From JBMNGO01 sp050949885 (lineage in GTDB: Bacteria; Bacillota; Syntrophomonadia; Syntrophomonadales; Syntrophomonadaceae): DNA of 64,000 bases. How positions within the stretch are numbered: position 1 is the stretch's first letter; every line of letters starts with the position of its first letter. Location of the stretch: assembly GCA_050949885.1 (NCBI GenBank), contig JBMNGO010000001.1, forward strand, positions 558,001 to 622,000, written 5' to 3'. The notes beneath the pieces were generated by a model. It was not told where the DNA came from. It saw only the letters and a list, made by a program, of their open reading frames with translations, and did no database searches. A program made the position numbers and the translations under genes. Shown one piece after another: positions 46,778 to 55,252 of the stretch.

Positions 46778-47617
46778 GTGTTTCCGGTTGAGAAGATGTG
46801 CCAGGTCCTCGAAGTATCGCGGAGCGGCTATTATGATTGGAAAGACCGGCTCCCAAGCAAACGTAAGCTTGAGAACCAAGAAATACTTAAAATTGCCCGG
46901 AAGAGCTATAAAGAATGCCATGGTATGTGTGGTTTGGATAAACTCCTTGCTGATGTAAGAGAGAAGTTTCCCAACTGTAGCCGTAAGAGACTCTACGAAA
47001 TCCAACGGAAAAACAAGTTATATGCCAAACGCAAAAAGAAATTTAAAGTAACAACGAATTCTAATCATAAACTACCAGTAACGGAAAATCTTTTAAATCA
47101 GAACTTTAAGACGGATAAACCGAATGCCGTATGGGTAACGGATATCAGCTACATATACACCTATGAAGGCTGGCTGTATCTAGCTATGATAAAAGATATA
47201 TTCACCAAGGAAATAGTAGGCTGGGCAACGGATAGTAACATGAGAACAGAACTTTGTATTAAAGCCCTGGAAAATGCTGTGAGGCGGCATAAACCACCCA
47301 AGGGAATCATTCACCACTCTGATCGAGGCGTGCAATATTGCAGTAGAGAATACCAGGCAACCCTTAAGAAACACGGAATGATCTGCAGTATGAGCCGGAA
47401 AGGTAACTGCTATGATAATGCCTGTGCGGAAACGTTCTTCAGTACTATAAAATGCGAGATGCTTTACCATAAACGTTATATGACACGGGAGGAGGCCCGC
47501 TGGGACATCTTTTGGTATATAGAAGTATTTTACAACCGTAAAAGAAGACACCAAGCGCTGGGATACCTTTCACCAGCTACATTTAGAAAAGGCTATTTAG
47601 AGCAAAAGGCGGCTTAA
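46778..47617 (+). CDS. IS3-family transposase OrfB, DDE integrase (copy 1)
   Basis: The protein of at least 279 residues has an rve integrase core with the DDE residues in WVTDISYIYTYEG, HHSDRGVQYCS and NACAETFFSTIKCEM. The frame is open upstream to the orfA slippery site, so the true product is the frameshift fusion. It is intact and has the same deduced sequence as copy 2. Confidence 0.93.
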   Translation: MFPVEKMCQVLEVSRSGYYDWKDRLPSKRKLENQEILKIARKSYKECHGMCGLDKLLADVREKFPNCSRKRLYEIQRKNKLYAKRKKKFKVTTNSNHKLPVTENLLNQNFKTDKPNAVWVTDISYIYTYEGWLYLAMIKDIFTKEIVGWATDSNMRTELCIKALENAVRRHKPPKGIIHHSDRGVQYCSREYQATLKKHGMICSMSRKGNCYDNACAETFFSTIKCEMLYHKRYMTREEARWDIFWYIEVFYNRKRRHQALGYLSPATFRKGYLEQKAA

Positions 47618-47705
47618 AAAAGCTAGAATTATGAGATTTTGAGCAAAACTATGATTTAGTAAGAAAACCTAACTCTGGACTGTCTGTTTTATCGGGAAAA
47701 CCCCA

Positions 47706-48091
47706 GGGGTTATTTACTACCGGCTATTGAGGAAAAATCAGGTATCGTCAAAGCTTCTCTGATAGTCGGTTTGCTCTGGTCATTTTGGCATACTCCGATA
47801 TGGTTTTTAGGTACGGGTTACAGCGGGGCAACATTGGTAAAATATATAATAGTTTTCATCATTTGTATCACCTCTCTCGGGTTTATAATTGGAATTTCTT
47901 ATTATTATTGCAAAAACTTGTTTGTTCCAATATGGATACACTTCATGCTTAACTTCTTTGGTGAAACATTTACAGGTTCTCGGGTGGATTTAGTTACCTG
48001 GTATGCAGTATTCTATTTTATTACAGCATGGGGATTCTTTTTATGGTACAAAATGAAATACCCGACGCCAAGGGTAACCCAAATAATTTGA
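47706..48091 (+). pseudogene. CPBP-family membrane metalloprotease, C-terminal remnant
   Basis: Immediately after the IS3 right end the frame reads RGYLLPAIEEKSGIVKASL, then LLWSFWHTPIWFLGTGY. In the CPBP (Abi) family these follow the EExxWRG motif; here the residues before RG are gone, so the first catalytic motif is lost. Two or three hydrophobic segments remain before the stop at 48091. It is not a functional gene. Confidence 0.8.
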
Positions 48092-48424
48092 TATCTTTAT
48101 GTGCCTTAAGAAACGTTAAGGTGGTTACTCTGCTTACAAGGAGCTGTCCGACGCAGTAAGCAGTTGTACTGCCCATGCAAGGATCGCCCAGGAAGGCGAG
48201 TGTAAGCTAAGCCTGATTGGCTGCAATCTACTAATGAGTCGTGGTATTGATATCAAGGTTATAGCCTTGATTTTTTTGGTTTGCAGGATTACATTTAACT
48301 TGGCTACTAGAACTAAAGTGCTAAAATATGTGTATGGCAACCTATCCAGGATATTTTTTCGCGTAAAATTTAGTCCTAAATTTAATAACAATAATGAAAA
48401 CTTTTTTAACAGGAGGTAAATATA
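48092..48424. other. Intergenic region with a possible structured element
   Basis: No clear gene is seen. From ~48115 to 48240 there are several short complementary segments (e.g. ctgcttac/gtaagcag) and a plus-strand frame without a good start that reads YKELSDAVSSCTAHARIA. It could be a decayed coding fragment or a non-coding RNA ending at the hairpin at 48252-48278. Confidence 0.35.
48252..48278 (+). terminator. Terminator-like hairpin
   Basis: A 7-bp perfect stem (atcaagg / ccttgat) with a 6-base loop is followed by six T. It ends whatever is transcribed across 48092-48250. Confidence 0.75.
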
Positions 48425-48817
48425 ATGCAAGAAGTTTATGAGTTTTTAAAGAATTGTGGCACGTATTTTTTAGCTACAGTGGAAGGAGACCAGCCTAGAG
48501 TTAGGCCATTTGGTACAATCGATATTTTTGAAGGTAAACTTTATATCCAGACAGGCAAGGTGAAAAATGTATCCAAGCAGCTCCAGGCAAATCCAAAAGC
48601 AGAGCTCTGTGCTTATGCTGATGGAAAGTGGCTCAGAGTAACAGGCAAGCTTATCAGAGATGACAGAGTAGAAGCAAAAAAGCATATGCTTGACAATTAT
48701 CCAAGTCTTCAAGCAATGTATTCAGCGGAGGATGACAATACAGAGGTTCTCTACTTTGAGGATGCAACAGCTACCTTCTATTCATTTACTGCGGAGCCCA
48801 GGGTAATTAAATTTTAG
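48425..48817 (+). CDS. Pyridoxamine 5'-phosphate oxidase-like (PNPOx/FMN-binding) protein
   Basis: The 130-residue protein starts at ATG 48425 after AGGAGG. It has the short FMN-binding split-barrel pattern YFLATVEGDQPRVRPFGT, LYIQTGKVKNVSKQL, NPKAELCAY and WLRVTGKL of the NimA/PNPOx-like family. Such proteins bind FMN or F420-like cofactors and are often flavin oxidoreductases of unknown substrate. It stands alone upstream of the hyd operon, with 275 bp between. Confidence 0.92.
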   Translation: MQEVYEFLKNCGTYFLATVEGDQPRVRPFGTIDIFEGKLYIQTGKVKNVSKQLQANPKAELCAYADGKWLRVTGKLIRDDRVEAKKHMLDNYPSLQAMYSAEDDNTEVLYFEDATATFYSFTAEPRVIKF

Positions 48818-48820
48818 TAG

Positions 48821-48855
48821 GACCTAAGGGGACGTTTGGAGTGACCCCCTTGTCA
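48821..48855. repeat. GGGGACGTTTGGAGTGACCCC repeat
   Basis: The segment aaggggacgtttgg...gacccccttgtc forms an imperfect hairpin and matches the repeat at 9824-9860. It begins three bases after the PNPOx-like stop. Confidence 0.6.
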
Positions 48856-49049
48856 GGTTGGAAATTTTAGACAGACACAGTGACAAACAGGTAAAAAAAT
48901 AATAAAATATAAAATAATATAATGATTGCTGAGTCAAAAGATAAATAAATCTTATGATAAAGCGGGAACAACAAATTGTTTCTGACGCCGAATATGAAGT
49001 TATTAGGCGGAAGGCCCAGGCAATTTTTATATTATTTTTAAAATTTCTG

Positions 49050-49076
49050 CGCCTTCTCAAGGCGTATTTTTTATTT
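49050..49076 (+). promoter_or_regulatory. Terminator-like hairpin in the leader of the hyd maturation operon
   Basis: A 6-bp stem (cgcctt / aaggcg) with a CTC loop is followed by TATTTTTTATTT and then directly by the TTGGAGG site of the first gene. The upstream leader (from ~48960) contains further complementary segments (cgcc...ggcg). The arrangement would suit attenuation or a riboswitch; I recognise no known riboswitch class. Confidence 0.5.
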
Positions 49077-49092
49077 CTTGGAGGTTTAATAA

Positions 49093-49380
49093 ATGGAAAC
49101 AAGAGTTGCTATTATAGGAATTATTGTTGAAGATGGTGATTCGGTCGAAAAACTAAACAATATTTTGCATAGCTATAGGAATTACATTATCGGTCGAATG
49201 GGTATACCATACCGTGAAAAAGGTATCAATATAATCAGTATTGCGATTGATGCGCCTCAGGACATAATCAGTGCCCTTTCCGGGAAGCTCGGAAGGCTGC
49301 CCGGGGTCAGCACCAAAACACTATATTCCAAGGTAACCGGTAAGCCTAAAAATGAGGTATCTGATGAAGCAGCTGATTGA
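49093..49380 (+). CDS. TM1266-family iron-only hydrogenase system regulator
   Basis: The 95-residue protein has the ACT-like TM1266 fold pattern: RVAIIGIIVEDGDSVEKLNNIL, YRNYIIGRMGIPYREKGINIISIAIDA and ALSGKLGRLPGVSTKTLYSK. These small proteins are encoded with [FeFe]-hydrogenase maturases and are thought to regulate the system. The gene has GGAGG 8 bases upstream and overlaps the hydE start. Confidence 0.93.
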   Translation: METRVAIIGIIVEDGDSVEKLNNILHSYRNYIIGRMGIPYREKGINIISIAIDAPQDIISALSGKLGRLPGVSTKTLYSKVTGKPKNEVSDEAAD

Positions 49381-50407
49381 CAAGCTTTATAAAACCAATG
49401 CTCTTTCACCGGCAGAATACAAAGAACTTATTGATAACCGCAATTCTGAGGTTGCGGAATATCTTTTTGAAAAAGCAAGAGCCGTCCGGGTCCAAAACTA
49501 CGGTTATGATGTGTATATCCGGGGACTTATAGAGTTTACCAACTATTGCCGAAATGACTGCTATTATTGCGGGATCCGCAAAAGCAACTACAAAGCGGAG
49601 CGGTATCGTTTGACCATGGAGCAGATCCTTGAGTGCTGTTCGGTCGGATATGACCTGGGCTTTCGTACTTTTGTGCTGCAAGGAGGTGAAGATAGATATT
49701 ATACGGATGAAAAAATAATAGATATCATCCGTTCCATCAAAGCTAATTACCCGGACTGTGCTGTTACACTTTCTATAGGTGAAAAAAGCTATGAGAGCTA
49801 TAAAGCTTTTTTTGATGCTGGTGCCGATCGATATCTGCTGCGCCATGAAACAGCCAATGCCGAACATTACGGAAAGCTGCATCCCCAACAGCTGTCCATT
49901 GATAACCGAAAGAAGTGCCTGTATAACCTGAAAGATATCGGGTATCAGGTAGGATGCGGATTTATGGTGGGCTCTCCGTTTCAGACCACTGACTGCCTGG
50001 TGGAGGATTTGTTGTTTATAAAAGAACTAAATCCGCACATGGTCGGCATCGGACCGTTTATTCCCCATCACGCAACGCCGTTTGCCGATAAGGAAGCGGG
50101 AACGCTAGAGCTGACATTATTTTTACTGGGAATTATCCGTTTAATGCTTCCACCCGTTCTACTCCCCGCTACTACTGCATTAGGTACCATTCATCCCCAG
50201 GGCAGGGAACTTGGTATTCTGGCCGGAGCCAATGTAGTTATGCCCAATCTTTCACCCCCAAGTGTAAGGCACAAATATTTGCTCTATGACAACAAAATCT
50301 GCACGGGAGATGAAGCTGCTGAATGCCGGCACTGTATGCAAAGACGAATGCAAGGTGTCGGTTATCGTGTTACTACCTCCCGGGGAGATCATAAATCCAT
50401 CCTTTAA
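49364..50407 (+). CDS. hydE: [FeFe]-hydrogenase H-cluster maturase HydE (radical SAM)
   Basis: I choose ATG 49364 (TGAGG 7 bases upstream) over 49352, giving 347 residues. The radical SAM motif is CRNDCYYC near residue 63, preceded by VYIRGLIEFTNY. Downstream are FVLQGGED and RHETANAEHYGKLHP, as in HydE. With HydG and HydF it builds the diiron subcluster of [FeFe]-hydrogenase, contributing to the dithiomethylamine bridge. It overlaps the TM1266-type gene by 17 bases and is followed by hydG after 59 bp. Confidence 0.95.
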   Translation: MKQLIDKLYKTNALSPAEYKELIDNRNSEVAEYLFEKARAVRVQNYGYDVYIRGLIEFTNYCRNDCYYCGIRKSNYKAERYRLTMEQILECCSVGYDLGFRTFVLQGGEDRYYTDEKIIDIIRSIKANYPDCAVTLSIGEKSYESYKAFFDAGADRYLLRHETANAEHYGKLHPQQLSIDNRKKCLYNLKDIGYQVGCGFMVGSPFQTTDCLVEDLLFIKELNPHMVGIGPFIPHHATPFADKEAGTLELTLFLLGIIRLMLPPVLLPATTALGTIHPQGRELGILAGANVVMPNLSPPSVRHKYLLYDNKICTGDEAAECRHCMQRRMQGVGYRVTTSRGDHKSIL

Positions 50408-50466
50408 TAGGATTCCATTACTGAAGGGGAAGATTTCTCTGACCCGAATAAGAAAGGAGTTTTATT

Positions 50467-51885
50467 ATGTACAATCCCAAATCATCAAAAGCAGGAGAGT
50501 TTATTGCCCATGAGGAAGTTCTTGAAACGCTTGAGTATGCGGAAAAGAACAAAAATAATGCTGAGCTTATTGACGATATCATTGAAAAGGCCAAGCTTCG
50601 CAAAGGACTTTCTCACCGGGAGGCTTCAGTACTGCTTGCTTGTGAAATCCCCGATAAAAATGAAGAGATCTATGCACTTGCCAGGCAAATCAAAAATGAT
50701 TTTTATGGCAACCGTATCGTGTTGTTTGCTCCTTTATACCTGTCCAACTATTGTATAAATGGCTGTGTTTACTGTCCGTATCATAGGAAGAACCAACACA
50801 TCACCAGAAAGAAAATGACCCAGGAGGATGTTCGCCGGGAAGTTATCGCCCTTCAGGATATGGGTCATAAGCGTCTGGCCATTGAATCCGGTGAAGACCC
50901 TGTAAACAATCCTATTGAGTATATACTGGAGTGTATTGACACAATTTACAGCATCAAGCATAAAAACGGCGCTATCCGTCGTGTTAATGTCAATATTGCT
51001 GCCACCACGGTGGAAAATTATAAAAAACTTAAAGATGCTGGTATAGGCACCTACATACTCTTCCAGGAGACTTACCATAAGGAAAGCTATGAAAAATTAC
51101 ATCCGACTGGTCCCAAGCATAATTATGCCTATCACACTGAAGCCATGGACCGAGCCATGCTTGGTGGCATAGATGATGTGGGCCTGGGGGTATTGTTTGG
51201 ACTTGAAAAGTATCGCTATGAATTTGCAGCTTTGCTGATGCATGCCGAGCACCTGGAAGCGGTATTCGGCGTTGGCCCGCATACTATCAGTGTACCGAGA
51301 ATCCGCCCTGCTGATGATATTGATCCGGCCGCATTTGATAACGCCATTGATGATGATATATTCGCTAAAATTGTAGCATGCATTCGTATTTCCGTACCAT
51401 ATACGGGGATGATCGTATCCACCCGGGAAAGCCAGGCCACCAGGGAACGTTTACTCAATCTGGGTGTTTCCCAGATCAGCGGCGGTTCCAGGACCAGTGT
51501 CGGGGGATATTGTGAACCGGAACCGGAAGATGAAAATTCCGCACAATTTGAAGTAAATGACACCAGGACTCTTGATGAAGTTATTAAATGGCTGATGGAG
51601 CTTGGCTATGTCCCCAGCTTTTGTACTGCCTGCTATCGGGAAGGCAGGACCGGCGACAGATTTATGAGTCTCTGCAAGAGCAGGCAGATCCAGAACTGCT
51701 GCCACCCCAATGCCATCATGACCCTGAAGGAGTATCTGGAAGACTATGCTGCGCCGGCAACCAGGGCCATTGGCGAGGCGCTTATTCAAAAAGAAATCGA
51801 GAATATTCCGAAGGCCAAGGTCAAAAAGATTGTAGAAGAAAACCTGATAAAAATCAGTAACGGAGCCCGTGATTTCAGGTTGTAA
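50467..51885 (+). CDS. hydG: [FeFe]-hydrogenase H-cluster maturase HydG (tyrosine lyase, radical SAM)
   Basis: The 472-residue protein has the N-terminal radical SAM motif CINGCVYC (~residue 96) and the C-terminal auxiliary cluster region FCTACYREGRTGDRFM, which separates HydG from ThiH. It cleaves tyrosine to give the CO and CN ligands of the H-cluster. The start ATG 50467 follows AAAGGAG. It is the third gene of the operon, with hydF 15 bp downstream. Confidence 0.96.
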   Translation: MYNPKSSKAGEFIAHEEVLETLEYAEKNKNNAELIDDIIEKAKLRKGLSHREASVLLACEIPDKNEEIYALARQIKNDFYGNRIVLFAPLYLSNYCINGCVYCPYHRKNQHITRKKMTQEDVRREVIALQDMGHKRLAIESGEDPVNNPIEYILECIDTIYSIKHKNGAIRRVNVNIAATTVENYKKLKDAGIGTYILFQETYHKESYEKLHPTGPKHNYAYHTEAMDRAMLGGIDDVGLGVLFGLEKYRYEFAALLMHAEHLEAVFGVGPHTISVPRIRPADDIDPAAFDNAIDDDIFAKIVACIRISVPYTGMIVSTRESQATRERLLNLGVSQISGGSRTSVGGYCEPEPEDENSAQFEVNDTRTLDEVIKWLMELGYVPSFCTACYREGRTGDRFMSLCKSRQIQNCCHPNAIMTLKEYLEDYAAPATRAIGEALIQKEIENIPKAKVKKIVEENLIKISNGARDFRL

Positions 51886-51900
51886 AGGTGGTGAAACGGC

Positions 51901-53088
51901 ATGGGATTAAATGAGACACCGTCAGCAAATCGCATCCACATTAGTTTTTTCGGGAAGATCAACTCAGGTAAATCGAGTATTGTAAATGCCGTCACCGGGC
52001 AGGATCTTGCTGTGGTTTCCGATATAAAAGGCACTACCACCGACCCGGTTTACAAAGCCATGGAACTGCTTCCTCTGGGCCCGGTTATGATTATCGATAC
52101 ACCGGGAATTGATGATGAAGGAGCTCTGGGACAGCTGCGGGTAAGAAAAAGCCGCCAGGTGCTTAATAAAACCGATGTGGCAGTACTGGTAATCGATTCT
52201 GTCCTTGGTAAATCAAAGGAAGATGAAGAACTGATTAATCTGTTTGGTGAAAAGAAGATAAATTATATTGTTGTCTACAATAAGGCAGATTTACTGGAAC
52301 AAGAACCGCCTGAAGCCGATAATGCATTTTTTGTCAGTGCCAAAACCGGGCATAACATTGAAGCCCTGAAGGAAAGAATTGCAGCTTTGGCTGTTACGGA
52401 GGAGCCCCAACGGAAAATAGTGGGTGACCTTATTAATCCATCGGATTTTGTTGTGCTGGTTGTACCGATTGACAAGGCTGCTCCCAAGGGACGGCTGATA
52501 TTGCCTCAGCAGCAGACTATCCGCGATATTCTGGACGCTGGTGCTACCGCCATTGTAGTAAAAGAGACTGAATTGAGCGAAACCCTTGAAAACCTCGGTA
52601 AAAAGCCAAAAATTGTCATTACCGATAGCCAGGTGTTTGCACAGGTGTCAGCTGCTACGCCGCAGGAAATTTTTCTGACTTCGTTTTCCATCCTTTTTGC
52701 CAGATATAAAGGTAATCTTGAAATTGCCGTAAAAGGGGCAAGAGCGCTGGAATCCCTGCAGGATGGCGATACTGTTCTCATTTCGGAAGGATGTACCCAC
52801 CACAGGCAGTGTGAGGACATAGGCACGGTAAAGCTGCCGCGCTGGATAAAAGATTATTCTCAAAAGCAGCTGAATTTTAAATTTACCTCAGGTAGGGAAT
52901 TTCCTGATGATCTGTCTCCATACCAACTGGTTGTTCACTGCGGAGGCTGCATGCTCAACGAAAGAGAGATGAAATACCGTCAAAAATGCGCTGAGAACCA
53001 GCAGGTGCCGGTAACCAATTATGGCATTCTGATTTCATACATGCAGGGAATCTTGGAGAGAAGCATCGCCATGTTCCCGCATATGTAA
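51901..53088 (+). CDS. hydF: [FeFe]-hydrogenase H-cluster maturation GTPase HydF
   Basis: The 395-residue protein starts at ATG 51901 after AAAGGTGG. The GTPase domain shows G1 GKINSGKSS, G3 DTPG and G4 NKAD. The C-terminal cluster-binding domain has CTHHRQC and later HCGGCMLN, the CxH...HCxxC ligands of the [4Fe-4S] cluster. HydF is the scaffold on which the diiron subcluster is assembled before transfer to HydA. The hydrogenase itself is not in this window. Confidence 0.96.
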   Translation: MGLNETPSANRIHISFFGKINSGKSSIVNAVTGQDLAVVSDIKGTTTDPVYKAMELLPLGPVMIIDTPGIDDEGALGQLRVRKSRQVLNKTDVAVLVIDSVLGKSKEDEELINLFGEKKINYIVVYNKADLLEQEPPEADNAFFVSAKTGHNIEALKERIAALAVTEEPQRKIVGDLINPSDFVVLVVPIDKAAPKGRLILPQQQTIRDILDAGATAIVVKETELSETLENLGKKPKIVITDSQVFAQVSAATPQEIFLTSFSILFARYKGNLEIAVKGARALESLQDGDTVLISEGCTHHRQCEDIGTVKLPRWIKDYSQKQLNFKFTSGREFPDDLSPYQLVVHCGGCMLNEREMKYRQKCAENQQVPVTNYGILISYMQGILERSIAMFPHM

Positions 53089-53317
53089 GGGTAAAGGGGA
53101 AGGCAGGATATATGACAATATTGTCTTTAATCACGATAATAAACTCATTAGTAGCCATACCTGCAATATGATTACATCCTGAAAATAGCTTCACTATGCG
53201 GTTTTTCAAGGAAAATCCCCAGGACGGCTCCGAAAAAAATCAGAAAATTTTGTATATTATCCGCCAAAAAACGTGACTTTTTGGGGGTGAAAAGTCACTC
53301 CCTGAAAAATGTGTTTT
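53089..53317. other. Intergenic region after hydF
   Basis: No gene is seen. A hairpin (gtgactttt / aaaagtcac, ~53272-53298) lies before the terminator and may be an additional transcript-end structure. Confidence 0.45.
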
Positions 53318-53358
53318 CCCCTATGATAGTAATAAGACTACATAGGGGTTTTTATTTT
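53318..53358 (+). terminator. Terminator downstream of the hyd operon
   Basis: An 8-bp perfect stem (cccctatg / catagggg) with a 15-base loop is followed by TTTTTATTTT. Confidence 0.8.
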
Positions 53359-53375
53359 CCGCTGCGGCAAGAAGC

Positions 53376-53660
53376 GTGAAGACATGTGCCCTGAGCAAAA
53401 GGAATTATATAAGGTATTCCGGGCGGGTGGCCGGGTATTTCCCGTTTACCTGGAGTACGACGAGCAGCTTGGCGAGAGCAACCAGGCCTATCGGCACTTT
53501 GAGGAACACCCGAAGTTACCGGCGAAGGCAGGTCCTTTGCCACAACGGAGCAGGAGAGCTGCTTCCGCTGCAAGCCCAACGCTGCGGCTGGTCTTACAGA
53601 GAGCAGACGCCTCCCATCAGCGTCTGCATGTGCAAGGAGCGGCGTCTCTAACCTTAACAA
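53376..53660 (+). pseudogene. Degenerate small-protein gene (frameshifted)
   Basis: One frame gives PEQKELYKVFRAGGRVFPVYL up to FEEHP near 53512; after a one-base shift the coding pattern resumes as EVTGEGRSFATTEQESCFRCK. Only the combination looks like a protein. I do not recognise the family. It precedes another decayed gene and lies at the edge of the IS-rich region. Confidence 0.5.
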
Positions 53661-53699
53661 TTCATTTATTATATACCGGTACGAGGAGGTCATGGGAGT

Positions 53700-53947
53700 A
53701 TGAACAGGGTAAAAAAACAAATTTCCAGCCTGCTGCTGTGCATGGCGCTGATATTTGCGCTGCTGCCCACAGCGCCAGCCCGGGCAGCCGGCCACGCCTT
53801 TATCGTAGAGGGCGACCCGGCAGGGTATACATACGACGCCAACGGCGCACTTACGTACCCCTGCGTTTTATCAGCGAAACCCTGGGTGCGACAGTGGAAT
53901 ATGTGGAATATGATGAAATGACACGGCTGATTACCATCAGAAAATAA
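53700..53947 (+). pseudogene. Secreted copper-amine-oxidase-N-domain protein, deleted and frameshifted
   Basis: From ATG 53700 there is a good signal peptide (ISSLLLCMALIFALLPTAP, then ARAAG). Soon after TYDANGAL the frame shifts, and the next frame reads TYVPLRFISETLGATVEY and TRLITIRK, the end of a copper amine oxidase N-terminal-like domain as in the gene at 34111-35727. The middle of the domain is missing. It is a remnant. Confidence 0.75.
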
Positions 53948-53960
53948 TACCTGTATACAA

Positions 53961-54000
53961 AAAACAGTAGTCAGAAACAATGTGTCCTGACTACTGTTTT
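53961..54000. terminator. Strong hairpin, possibly bidirectional
   Basis: A perfect 14-bp stem (aaaacagtagtcag / ctgactactgtttt) has A and T runs at its ends. It sits between the plus-strand remnant and the minus-strand MFS fragment. Confidence 0.85.
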
Positions 54001-54108
54001 ACTTGTGCCCTTGGAATTACCCGATAATGCAAAGGGGTCAGTGTTATAAAGCAGATTTACTAGAGGTTGTCCAGGGTGAAACCTCCTTTTTTTAATTGGT
54101 ATACTCCA

Positions 54109-54868
54109 TTATCCACAATATTTATAATCGTTGGTTCTGACACTGAAGAAAGAAATAAATAATCCAATTAATGTCATAATAGTCATTATCAAAAATGAAA
54201 TATGCATACCTGAAACATTTATTGCAGAAGGGGAGGATATAATTGATGCTACAACCACTAAAATGGTGGAAAAAAGTGACCCGATCATTTGACGAAGAGA
54301 ATTCTGTATTGCCGTACCCTGTGGTTTATCAATCAGGGGCAGGTTTTGTAATCCCAAACTTGTACAGGCTATAATAAGGAATGCAAGACCAATGCTTCTA
54401 ATTATATACGCAACGCAAATCATAGATAATGCAGTATGGCTATCATAAAATACAAAGGGCACATTCCCAATAATTAGAAATATCATGCCAATAAAGCATA
54501 TCTGGGAGGCACCAAAATCGTCTACAAGTCTACCAGTTGCTGGGCTTAAAACAGCAATTAATAGTGAGCCTGGAAGCATTATTAAGCCTGATATTGTAGC
54601 GCTGTACCCACAAATTATTTGTATATATATAGGGACAAAAATGGTTCCAGCCACCATGATTACATAAGAAATACCTAATAAAATTACTCCAAAAACAAGT
54701 GAGCGATATTTAAACAACGATAGTTTTAATAATGGCTCCGGTGATTTAAGTTGACGCTTGGTAAAAATAACAAGACAAGCTATTCCTATAATAAATAGTC
54801 CTATTATTTCCGGTTTGAATATTGAACCGCTTTTCATGAAGGTAACAGCAAGCATAAATGAAACAACT
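54109..54868 (-). pseudogene. MFS drug-efflux transporter (DHA2-like), C-terminal half, cut by IS3
   Basis: The remaining ~252 residues contain about seven membrane spans with MFS patterns such as IMLPG-like LIMLPGSLLIAVLSPATGRLVDD, FGASQICFIGMIFLI and PQGTAIQNSLRQMIGSLFSTI. This resembles the second half of EmrB/QacA-type exporters. The 5' half is absent, replaced by the IS3 element at 54869. It is not functional. Confidence 0.88.
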
Positions 54869-54935
54869 TGACCTATACCCGATTTGTCGGACACACAGTA
54901 GTTAGGTAAAATAACAACTGTGGAGGGATTAACAA

Positions 54936-55223
54936 ATGGGGAACAAGGGAAAGCGTTATGACGCGGAATTTAAGGCGGATGCAGCCAGATTGGTGAAAGA
55001 AAGCGGCAGATCAGTTGCCAGTGTGGCAAAGGACCTGGGGGTGAATCCCCAAACCTTGAGAAATTGGCTACGAGATAACAAGAAACAATCTTCTGATAAA
55101 GCAAGACTAATTGAGTTGGAAGCTGAATTAAGGGCTGAAAAGCGAAGAACAGCTGACTTAGAGGAGACTGTAGCAATATTAAAAAAAGCTGCGGCCATCT
55201 TCGCGACAAACAACCGGAAGTAA
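54936..55223 (+). CDS. IS3-family transposase OrfA (copy 2)
   Basis: The deduced protein is identical to that of the gene at 46461-46748, with the same helix-turn-helix and the A7 slippery run (55181-55187). It is intact although the element has lost its right end. Confidence 0.93.
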   Translation: MGNKGKRYDAEFKADAARLVKESGRSVASVAKDLGVNPQTLRNWLRDNKKQSSDKARLIELEAELRAEKRRTADLEETVAILKKAAAIFATNNRK

Positions 55224-55252
55224 GCTATAAATTTATCAAGGAACACAGCTCC

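Larger units (their letters stand above)
46394..47705 (+). mobile_element. IS3-family element, copy 1 (complete, 1312 bp)
   Basis: The left end starts TGACCTATACCCGAT and the right end, reversed, starts TGGGGTTTTCCCGAT; these align over about 38 bases including GGACA/AGACA and GTTAGG. It encodes orfA and orfB. The bases flanking the element do not match (ccc on the left, ggg on the right), so no target duplication is seen, and the two flanks belong to unrelated broken genes. Confidence 0.9.

Noticed and set aside
46481..47005. 174-residue minus-strand frame across IS3 orfA/orfB (and its twin at 54956-55480)
   Set aside because: It runs antisense to the transposase genes and is present only because the IS is duplicated.
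48134..48430. 98-residue minus-strand frame between the CPBP remnant and the PNPOx-like gene
   Set aside because: It has no ribosome binding site, is antisense to a terminator and has low-complexity composition.
49093..53088. HydE/HydG reading as biotin synthase BioB and thiazole synthase ThiH
   Set aside because: HydG has the extra C-terminal cysteine motif, and the TM1266-HydE-HydG-HydF order is specific to hydrogenase maturation.
53352..53795. 147-residue minus-strand frame
   Set aside because: It is antisense to decayed plus-strand coding remnants with recognisable motifs.
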